A model generated the notes under the pieces. The model saw nothing but the letters and a program-made list of their open reading frames with translations. It did no database searches and had not been told where the DNA came from. A program made the translations under genes and the position numbers. A DNA stretch of 64,000 nt from Tritrichomonas musculus (lineage: Eukaryota > Parabasalia > Tritrichomonadida > Tritrichomonadidae): the NCBI GenBank assembly GCA_039105265.1, contig JAPFFF010000016.1:2418001-2482000 (forward strand). The letters run 5' to 3'. Positions 1 through 8,900 of this stretch are shown here, one piece after another. Position 1 is the first letter of the stretch, and the number at the start of each line of letters is the position of its first letter.

Positions 1-100
1 CGACTTTTCGATTCCAGTTTATTTAAAACAAAATAAATTCAAATTAACTAAAAAAAAAAAAAAAAAAAACTAAAAATCATTAAACAAACTAGAACTTTAG

Positions 101-1276
101 TTAGACAATGACTGCGTAAATGCCCTGAACGATTTCAGCCTTTGTGTGCATAGAAGCAAGGGAGACGAGAACGTTGAGTTTGCCGAGATCGTCTGGATTT
201 ATTTCTCCGAATTTTTCTCTGAAAATTCTGAGAACTTCGAAGTAGTTCTTGGTAATGTTCTGCGCTTTACTGTTCATAATTTTATCGTAGTTCTTCGGAT
301 CAACGTATCTGACAAGCATTTCGAGGACTGCCTCGAGTTTTTCTGTTTGAGCTTTGAGGCGGAGAAGCTCAATTCGAGCCTGAGCGCGTATTGACGCCTT
401 TTCGTGGTTTGAGAGGAATTTGAGAGTAATTTCTGTAGCTTCGCTTTGTTTAACAGCTCTAATATTGGCATTATTAACTGGCTGTGCTATAATTTTGTTT
501 GGTGTTCCGATGAAATTAGATAGTGATATTGATTGAATTGATTCATCGCCAAAGTAGCATGTATGCGATCTTTCTGTATTTTTTTGAAGATATTCGTAGA
601 GTTCTCCAACTGTAGATGATGGTTCTTGATCAATATAGGTTATAAAATTATTTGTAAAAGCATTTGATATATATGTTCCAATTTGTTCATCGTAAATTGC
701 AGAATATGATGATTCATTATACATTGAAGCTGTAATGGTAGCAAGGTTGGGAGCTGTTAAAAGTTTTCCGGTTGAACCAGAGTAGCAAGCTTCTATTAAA
801 AAGAGGCACTTTTTGTAAAGATTTGATGCAGATGCTTTGTTGAAACATTCAGCTAATTGATCAGCCATAATATCCTTATAAATATCTGGAGTTCCAAGAA
901 TACCTGCACCACCGTGGTTATCATAATAGATAAAAACATAATCATTGCTTGTTGTTGGAAGTTTGGTAATAGAATCATAAAAAGCTTCTGGAGTAACATC
1001 CGCTCCTTTAACATTGATCGCATCTGAACCTGGATAAACATTTATTTTGTGATCAATTGAATGGAAAACTTGGCCAATAAATGGATTTCGTGGATCTGTA
1101 GCAATATCATCAAATGCATAAAGCCCTATATTTTTTGGAGTGAATCCACGGGCAAGCAATTGATTGTAAATAGTGTAAATATCAGCTTGGTGACGATAAT
1201 TTTTAAAGCTACCAGACCCTGCATAAAGAACGGCAAATTGAGCCGAAAATGCTAATTCAACAAGATAAAATAACAT
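101..1276 (-). CDS. Legumain-like cysteine peptidase (clan CD, family C13)
   Basis: A 391-residue protein with the layout of asparaginyl endopeptidases. A hydrophobic N-terminus (about residues 1-20) looks like a signal peptide running into the first core strand. The family signatures NYRHQAD (26-32) and a YDDIA-like FDDIA (55-59) follow. The catalytic histidine is H121 in YDNHGG and the catalytic cysteine is C164 in IEACYSGS. The length is close to trichomonad legumains. Members of this family cleave after Asn or act as transpeptidases in secretory or lysosomal compartments; the exact role here is inferred. The start is the first ATG. The nearest upstream initiator-like sequence (TCAATA, about 20 nt away) matches the trichomonad Inr only imperfectly. 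A GPI transamidase catalytic subunit is less likely because no C-terminal membrane segment is visible. Confidence 0.9.
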   Translation of the reverse strand: MLFYLVELAFSAQFAVLYAGSGSFKNYRHQADIYTIYNQLLARGFTPKNIGLYAFDDIATDPRNPFIGQVFHSIDHKINVYPGSDAINVKGADVTPEAFYDSITKLPTTSNDYVFIYYDNHGGAGILGTPDIYKDIMADQLAECFNKASASNLYKKCLFLIEACYSGSTGKLLTAPNLATITASMYNESSYSAIYDEQIGTYISNAFTNNFITYIDQEPSSTVGELYEYLQKNTERSHTCYFGDESIQSISLSNFIGTPNKIIAQPVNNANIRAVKQSEATEITLKFLSNHEKASIRAQARIELLRLKAQTEKLEAVLEMLVRYVDPKNYDKIMNSKAQNITKNYFEVLRIFREKFGEINPDDLGKLNVLVSLASMHTKAEIVQGIYAVIV

Positions 1277-1599
1277 TATATATATATATATTGATATAAA
1301 AATTGAGTTTTAAGTTAACCTACTCTTTCAATTTTCAAAGATTTATTTTATTCAATTCAATTTTTACATTTGTGAAGTAGCTATTAAAAAAAAAATTCTC
1401 TTTATATTGTAAATATAATATAAATGTTTAAAAGGGTTTTTCGGAAAAAAAAGTTTTTTCGAAAAAAATACAATTTTTCAGAAAAGTTGATTTTTTGGTA
1501 ACTTTTTTGTGAATTTATTTAGCAAGACGATTAAAAAAAAAAAGTAGTTTTTTCGAAAAAACCCTAAAATATAATTTAAATTTTTGATATTTTATAAAA

Positions 1600-1627
1600 T
1601 GGTTCCACCTAGACTTGTTAAAAGTCC
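1600..1627 (+). repeat. Left arm of a diverged inverted repeat
   Basis: The sequence starting TGGTTCCACCTAGACTTGTT is matched, in inverted orientation and about 80% identical, by 2554-2579. The pair could be terminal inverted repeats of a small (about 980 bp) non-autonomous element. No target duplication was recognised, so the element call is tentative. Confidence 0.4.
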
Positions 1628-1795
1628 GGGACAAATGCACTTTTCATGGACTTTTAGTTAGATTTGTTATTCTCCGATTCTCAAGATCGATAATTGATTG
1701 ACTTTTTGATATCGATACATAAATATGAACAGATTCTCGAGATCGATTTCAGAGATCGAGAATTTTTTTTCTCAGCTTTTGATATCAGAATTTTC

Positions 1796-2134
1796 AATTA
1801 AACTTTTTGATAAATATATGATCGTATTTTAATCTCAAATATTTCATAAAAAAGAATGTATTTTTTGATTTTAATCTTAAAATAAACATCAATACATTCT
1901 ATTATTTATTTTTAGATATTATAAAATCACAAATAACAATTATAAAAAAAGATAAATCTGTTTGAGATCTCGAGATCTCGGTAATTGATATCATGTTTAC
2001 AATTATTTTTATATCACATTTCATATCTGATATCTTGATAATCGATAATCTCGATATCAGATTTTTAAACTGATAATCGAGTATCAGATATAAAAAAGTG
2101 ACGTTTTTGATATCGATTCTCAAAATAAAAAGTC
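1796..2134. repeat. 339-bp dispersed direct repeat, copy 1
   Basis: About 97% identical by eye to 5322-5660 in the same orientation and of equal length. It carries a 16-bp perfect palindrome (GAGATCTCGAGATCTC) and several GATATC/ATCGAT inverted motifs. A minus-strand frame of about 73 codons is open in both copies but has no recognisable product. Confidence 0.85.
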
Positions 2135-2553
2135 TACTTTTAGTGGACTTGGTGTGGACCTAACAAACCTTGTTAACTTATTTTTATTAATATCTCAAAA
2201 AAGAACTCATTTTATGCATTTATTTTATAGTTTATTTGTTTATTTTAATTTTTATGTTTATTTAAATAGAAAAATTGTAACTAATATGAGTAATAATGGA
2301 AAAAAATGTCATAAACAATTGAAAAAAATTTGGAAGTCCTGACAGATGGACCAGTGTATTTCAGAGAAATTATAAATAATTTTTATTTTGTGAATAAAAA
2401 AAAAAGGCAAAAAAAAAAAAAAATTGAATGAATTTTGGAAGTCCTGACAGATTGACAAGATTTTTTCTGAGAAATTATAAAATTTTGTGGATTTGTGAAA
2501 AAATATAAAATGCTAAAAAAAATTGAATGAATTTTGTAGGGCCACAGATCCAT

Positions 2554-2579
2554 GGACTTTAACAAGTCCAGTTTCACCA
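2554..2579 (-). repeat. Right arm of a diverged inverted repeat
   Basis: This is the reverse-complement partner of 1600-1627. Read on the minus strand it begins TGGTGAAACTGGACTTGTT. It encloses the first copy of the 339-bp repeat. Confidence 0.4.
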
Positions 2580-2750
2580 ATGCATCTATAAATATAAATC
2601 TTTTTTGGTATTAAATAAACTTTGTTTTTTAATTTTCGCGTGTTAATATTGTTAATGGGACTTTTTTGGGATAAAAAATAATCCCATTTATCGCATGTAA
2701 ATTTACGGTTTCTAAGAATTTATTTCAAATATTGAATGATTTATTTTTTA

Positions 2751-2792
2751 CACGCGATACACGACGGCAAACAGCTACTGCTAGCAATTCTT
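2751..2792 (+). repeat. 42-bp direct repeat, copy 1
   Basis: The block runs from CACGCGATACACG to CTAGCAATTCTT and is repeated at 2870-2911 with one mismatch. Its function is unknown. Confidence 0.8.
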
Positions 2793-2869
2793 TTTCCGTT
2801 TACTATTTCAGAATAATCCTGAAAATTTTTTTTTCACAATTACCTCGATAACTGAAAGACATTGCGATA

Positions 2870-2911
2870 CACGCGATACACGAAGGCAAACAGCTACTGC
2901 TAGCAATTCTT
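2870..2911 (+). repeat. 42-bp direct repeat, copy 2
   Basis: Second copy of the block at 2751-2792. It is preceded by an extra partial GCGATACA, giving a locally tandem GCGATACAC motif. Confidence 0.8.
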
Positions 2912-3239
2912 ATGAACAAGTGGGGGAAATTGTTGTTGATGAAATAGATAATAATGGACCTCGTCATTATCATCTTGATGACAAAAAAACATTACCAAGT
3001 ACCCAAAGAAAAAAAAAGCGATTAGGCTTGTATCAATACGCGAGCTTCTTACGCTTAAATGATATAAAAAAATTCAAGAGCATTGTATTTAATAAAAGTA
3101 GAATTTACCATGCTCTCTTTACTATATGATTTGGAAAACAAACCACTATGGCCACGTAAGCGCCAATTGTAAGATATGGTGATTCTGTAATTCGGAAACG
3201 TGCTATTGCTATTTAATCCTATCTCTAAACACCCTAAGA

Positions 3240-3427
3240 ATGTTTAAAGATCTGGTTGGATCCAGTGATGGTGCCAAGTGCTATTCTTGGCATGGGATAG
3301 ATAACTTTAATCGTAATTAAAACCCGCCTTTCAGTAGTATATACTAGTCGGTTTCCGCGGGGCCACGCTACACTAATGGCCCTCGCGTCAACACGAACTA
3401 GTTAAAAAAAAAAAAAAAAAAAAAAAA
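3240..3427. other. GC-rich hairpin block ending at a poly(A) tract
   Basis: This segment is much richer in GC than its surroundings. It contains a 7-bp stem-loop (TGCCAAG/CTTGGCA, 3272-3292), the palindrome TAGTATATACTA (3335-3346), and a strong stem (3356-3387) pairing CGCGGGGCCA with TGGCCC-T-CGCG. It ends at 24 consecutive A residues (3404-3427). It could be a structured RNA, a retroposed RNA copy, or a structured intergenic segment of the neighbouring relic element. It does not look like a tRNA, and I do not recognise it. Confidence 0.45.
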
Positions 3428-3505
3428 TATTTTTTCTCCACGATGGTTCTCACTACTGTCCACCATCTATGAAACGGCACAGGTACCTGCCTCGAGAAGC
3501 CTCTT

Positions 3506-4565
3506 TTATGGTGTGGCTTTGACTTGCTTTAGATAATATTCAGTAAATGGTATATTTCCAGAGCCTTTTAATTGAAAATCGATACGTCGAAATTCATATT
3601 CAAAATCTCTTATTCTATTTGATTCTCTAAATTTATCTTCACCATATATTTCATCTAGTACTGCAAATCCTTCACTATAATTAACTCTAACATAATGTTT
3701 CTTTTCATTTGAATCTTTATAAATAAATAACATTTCCATATATAAACTATTATATTTGACGCATACAATTAATTTTTTCGAACTAGTATCGTAAGAATAC
3801 CAGCATAATTCTGGGATATCCTCATGATATGATTTGTGAAATCCTGAATAAAATATTCTCCAATATAAGTCATCCAATAATGATGTAATATCACTCTTTA
3901 AAGCTATTTTATCTTGTTTGAGTATTATTTCTGCTAATGTTAATTTGGTATTGAACCATCATCCATTTTTTCATAGCCACATTCATAGGTTATTCCATCT
4001 ATCTCCTCTAGCCAATATATTTCGGTTTGAATAGCAGTATCATCACCCTGATCAAATAAAATATCAAAATTATGAACAACGTCAGCGTCATCAGTAAAAG
4101 TCCCAACAAGTCTTGTTGGTGTATTTCTCATATCGATTTTGACTTCCCTCATTCCTGAACTATCTTGAACATTTTCAAATGGCACTTTAATAGATTCTTT
4201 GTATATCAAATCATTTTTCTCTCTAAATTTGCTAATGTCTTTATCTAATACACACTCCTTCAAGGCTTCATTAGTTTCATCCACAGTAGGGTAGTTATCA
4301 AACTCTGCCTCTAGCTCATTGACCTTCTCAGCTAACAACCTTAAACAAGGCTTGAGTGAGTCCCTAAACATATTACTTATATCCATAGCACCACTTAATG
4401 TCAAGGTTCCTGTATCAGGGTTGTCATTCTCATCAGTAAAGGTAGTTCATCTAGTTGCTTATACTGCTCTTCACACCAGGTAATTATAGGTATTATATCT
4501 TTGGTTATGCTTTTTGCGGTAGTACCTGACATGAAGTTAATAATATTTTTAACCAAATCACTCAT
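3506..4565 (-). pseudogene. Frameshifted fibre-like gene, probable Maverick relic
   Basis: Three consecutive minus-strand reading frames together look like one decayed gene. The first starts at an ATG at 4565 and stops at 4401 after 54 codons. The second has no ATG of its own, is already open before the first stops, and runs to 3940. The third is open upstream of 3877 without an ATG and stops at 3506. Across both junctions the sense continues in the neighbouring frame, which points to two indels. The middle part has a predicted coiled-coil stretch (LLAEKVNELEAEF). The DDGSI and ALKSDI motifs resemble DDGSLTI and ALKSDI in the fibre-like protein of the intact Maverick at 36997-38910. The origin is inferred from these short motifs and the fibre-like composition. 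Confidence 0.6.
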
Positions 4566-4604
4566 ACCTTTGGTTGACTAATGCGAGAATAACCTTTTAA
4601 GGAA

Positions 4605-4811
4605 TCATCCACCTTTTATGGTAGGAAAGCTTATACCATCTGGAAATAGCTGCTTAATGATATACTCGAATGGGTTAGTAGTTGAATCCCAATGAACCTC
4701 ATCTATTGGGTCAACATATTCATCAGCTAAATATATCTCAATATCTCTTGAGTCATTAGTAGTCTTAGCTGCATATGTATATTCAAGCTGTTCACATGAA
4801 TAGGGGGTCAT
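4605..4811 (-). CDS. Small unknown protein upstream of the fibre-like relic
   Basis: A 68-residue ATG-started frame, acidic and soluble, with no recognised domain. It lies 39 bp upstream of, and on the same strand as, the frameshifted fibre-like gene, as small virion genes do in Mavericks. It may be a complete small gene or the remains of a longer one. I do not recognise the family. Confidence 0.35.
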   Translation of the reverse strand: MTPYSCEQLEYTYAAKTTNDSRDIEIYLADEYVDPIDEVHWDSTTNPFEYIIKQLFPDGISFPTIKGG

Positions 4812-5321
4812 GCTATTTTGTTTAAAAATTATTCATTTTATTTTCTCAAAAAGTTTATTTAACCCAATAAAAAAAAGTATATTTACTTGATTTAAATATT
4901 TTTCTCCCATTATTTTTGATTGATATAAATTAAATTTCAAACCAATTTTGGAAATATTAATTTTTGAAAAAGATATTTTGATAAATGATTTTGCCAAAAA
5001 AACGTTATTTAAGTTACTATATCCATATTATTGCTAATACTTTATGAATGTTTGCGATTAGAATGAAACTTTATGCAAATCTAGAAACTTTGTAAGTATA
5101 TAATATATGTTTGTAAGTGCACTATTTCAATTAAATGAATGGATTGCATAATAAGTAATAGCATTTATATTCCCATTTTAAATTGTAAATGGTTTTGAGT
5201 TCATAAAAAAGATAGCTGCTGCGATTGGAGGTGAAATCAACGAAGCTTGAAATTGTATTAACTTCATTACAATATAAATGAGATATGTATCATCATAAAG
5301 GAATGTGAATTTAAATATATG

Positions 5322-5660
5322 AATTAAACTTTTTGATAAATATATGATCGTAATTCATTCTCAAATATTTCATAAAAAAGAATGTATTTTTTGATTTTAA
5401 TCTTAAAATAAACATCAATACATTCTATTATTTATTTTTAAATATAATAAAATCACAAATAACAATTATAAAAAAAGATAAATCTGTTTGAGATCTCGAG
5501 ATCTCGGTAATTGATATCAAGCTTACAATTATTTTTATATCACCTTTCATATCTGATATCTTGATAATCGATAATCTCGATATCAGATTTTTAAACTGAT
5601 AATCGAGTATCAGATATAAAAAAGTGACGTTTTTGATATCGATTCTCAAAATAACAAGTC
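5322..5660. repeat. 339-bp dispersed direct repeat, copy 2
   Basis: Matches 1796-2134 in the same orientation with roughly ten substitutions and no length change. The two copies lie either side of the fibre-like relic. Confidence 0.85.
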
Positions 5661-5895
5661 AATTTTTGAGTAAAAATTGAGTTTTATGAATTGCCCAAAA
5701 AAGCACCTTCTTCAAAGGGCGATTTTTTGATACCTAAAAAACATTTTAACTATTTGATTCTTTTTTTTTTTTTTTTTACTTTGTAATTCATGCTTTTATT
5801 TAATCTTTTCATCTTTTTTGAAAATTGAGTGGATATTAACAAAAAGTTCAAAAAAAAAAACCTTTTATTAAATATCTGCCCCCAAATCAAACATT

Positions 5896-5901
5896 TCATT
5901 T
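5896..5901 (+). promoter_or_regulatory. Initiator-like element of the BspA-like gene
   Basis: TCATTT matches the trichomonad initiator consensus TCA(+1)Y(T/A). The presumed +1 A is at 5898, nine nucleotides before the ATG at 5907. This supports that ATG over the upstream non-ATG extension of the same frame. Confidence 0.6.
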
Positions 5902-5906
5902 TTTTT

Positions 5907-8900
5907 ATGATCAAATATAATGACTTGATTAATTATGAATTAAACAAAGAAAATCACACAGCAAAAGTTTGCCATTCTGAATGTTTTTGCAATATTCCTC
6001 GTTCAATTATGTTTGATTCAGAAGAATATATTGTTACTGGGATAAACGAAGGTTCACTACATTGTGATATAATGGTAAATGAACATTATGTTAATTTTGA
6101 TGATGATGTAGAAATATCATCTCTGGATAAAAATATTTTTACAAATTGCTCAGCTGTTGATATTTTACATATTCCACCAAGTCTCAAAGAGCTCAAAGAT
6201 GGATGGTGTGCAAATACTCCAGATTTAAACCTCATTCAAATATCACCCAAAAATAGGAATTTTAAATTTATTGATAATGATATGATTGTTGGCAAATTGA
6301 ATCCTGAAAGTGATGAATTTGATGTTTTATTATTTTCATATCGTACCATTCAAAAAGTTAAAATTCCATCTTCAATTAAACGTATTTCACCATTTTGCTT
6401 TGAAAATTGCAAGAAAATTAAAACAATTGAATTTTCAGAAGACTCAGAATTATGTTCAATAGGAAATAACGTTTTTTCAGATTCATCTATTGAGCATCTA
6501 TCAATTCCACAACAGCTCAGAGAGCTCGAAGATGGATGGTGTGCAAACACGCCAAATTTATTTTCTATTTCGGTTTCATCGAAAAACAAAAATTTTAAAA
6601 TCATTGAAGAAAAATTGCTAGTCGGAAAATTAGATCAAAAAAGTGAAATATATGATGTTTTACATTTTGCATGTCGTGACATTGAGCATGTTAAGATACC
6701 TTCATGTATTAAAAAAATCACCAAGAATTGTTTCCAAAAATGCAAAGATTTAGAAAAAATAGAAATCGATGAATTTTCAGAGCTAACAACAATTGAAGAA
6801 GGAACTTTTGATAAATCATCTCTTGAAGATCTTTTCATTCCATCAAATCTTAAAGAACTTAAAGATGGCTGGTGTATGAACACATCAAAAATGACACATA
6901 TTTCTGTTTCACAAAAAAATAAGAATTTTAAAATCATTGATGACAAATTATTAATTGGAAAGTCAAATACAAATAGCGATGTATTTGATATTTTGCTTTT
7001 TGCATGCCGTGATATTGACAAGGTAATAGTTCCATCTTATATAAAGCATATTTCACCATTTTGTTTCCAAAAATGCAAATATTTAAAAAGCATTGAATTT
7101 CAACAAAACTCAAACCTTCAGTCAATTGGAAAGTATGCTTTTTCAAAAACATCAATAGAAACAATCAATATCCCAGAACATTGCCAACACATCAAAGAGG
7201 GTTCATTTTTCCATTGCAAGCTTTTAACAAGAATTGAATTTGAAGCGGCATTAGAAATGAAATTAATAGATGATAAATGCTTCACAAAAACTCAATTGAG
7301 ATCCATTCAGATACCTGAGAGTGTAACAAGAATTGGTGAAGAAGCATTTTATGAATGTGAAACATTAACAAGTGTTTCATTTTCTGAAAAATCAAAATTG
7401 GAATCAATTGGTGATCAAGCATTTTGTCAATCTTCAATTATAAACATAACAATTCCAAAACACGTCAAACATATATCAAGAAAAGCATTTTATAAATGCT
7501 TTTATCTCGAAAATGTCGATTTTTTTGAAAATTCAGAATTAGTTTCAATTGAAGAAGAATCATTTTATGAAACGTCAATCAAGAGTATAGAAATTCCTTC
7601 AAGTACAAAAATCATCCAAAATAAAGCATTCGTTTTTTGTAAAAATTTACAGAAAGTTTCATTTAAAAACAATTCTGAATTATTCTATATCGGATATTGT
7701 TCATTTGGTTCTACAAATATTCAAAAATTTGTTGTTCCATCTAGTGTAAAATGGTTGGGTAAAGAAATATTTAGCGAGTGCGAAGATTTAGAAATCGAAT
7801 ATGAAAAAAATTCACAAATTGTTTCTGTTAACCAATATTCTATAAATAAAAAAGATGAAAGCTTATATATTGGTGATAATGCCAAAGAATTTGATACAGG
7901 TATATTTTTTTCTGATTATATTACCAATGTTTCAATTTCACCAAATAATAATAACTTCAAAATTATTAATCAAAAGATGGTTGTTGGAAAATCAAATTTA
8001 AAAGATGAAGTATTTGATGTTTTAGTCTTTGCCTGTCATGATATTATTGAAGCTGTCATTCCATCTTATATTAAATGTATTGGAAAAAAATGCTTTGCAG
8101 GATGTACAAAATTGAAGATAATAAAATTTGAATCCAATTCAGAACTCACTAGAATTGATTATGAAGCCTTTTGCAATTCAGCAATAGAGATAATAACTCT
8201 TCCAAATCATGTTAAAACAATTGGTGAAAAAGCATTTTCCCAATGCACTCAACTTAAAGAAATTGAAATTTCAGAAGATTCAGAATTAGAATTTATTGAT
8301 AAAAATGCATTTTCTTCATCTTCTTTAAAAAGAATTTTCTTGCCAAAGAATCTGAAAGAAAATTCTTTTGAATTATTTTGCCAATATTTAAGTCATATTA
8401 CGGTATCATCTAATAATAAAAATTTTAAGAAGGTCGATAATATGATTGTGAGCAAATCCAATCCAAATACAGAAGTTTATGATACTCTTAAATTCTTACA
8501 ACGTGATGCTGAACAAGTTAAAATACCATCTTATATAAAATATCTTTCACAGTTTTGTTTTTATAAATGCAAAAAGTTGGAATCAGTTATATTTGATGAC
8601 AATTCTCAGCTTAAAGAGATTGGTGAAGATTCTTTTTATAAAACATCAATAAAAAGTATTGTCATTCCTCCAAATGTGAAGAAAATAAAAGAAAAAGCAT
8701 TCTCACATTGTAATGAAATTGAAACTATTATATTTCCTGAAAATTCAAAAATAGAAACTATTGGAAATTCTGTTTTTGAATATTCATCTATTACCACTAT
8801 CAAATTCCCAGATAGTTTAACCGCAATTAAATCATATGCTTTTGAATATTGCAATCAACTTACAGTTGTTGAATTTTCAAAGAATTCAAAACTAACAGAA

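Larger units (their letters stand above)
1277..3505. other. AT-rich, repeat-rich intergenic region
   Basis: No convincing complete gene. It holds one copy of a 339-bp repeat, an inverted-repeat pair near 1600 and 2579, two similar blocks around 2330-2375 and 2440-2485 sharing TTGGAAGTCCTGACAGAT, a 42-bp duplicated block, and a GC-rich hairpin segment followed by a 24-A tract. Around 2890-3129 one frame stays open for about 80 codons with protein-like composition, but it has no ATG start, so it is at best a gene fragment. Confidence 0.6.
4812..5906. other. AT-rich intergenic region
   Basis: No gene seen. It contains copy 2 of the 339-bp repeat and an 18-T run just after 5760, and ends with the promoter of the BspA-like gene. 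Confidence 0.6.

Noticed and set aside
2920-3129. Frame in the repeat-rich region near 3 kb as a gene
   Set aside because: It begins with GTG and no ATG precedes it in frame; at most a fragment.
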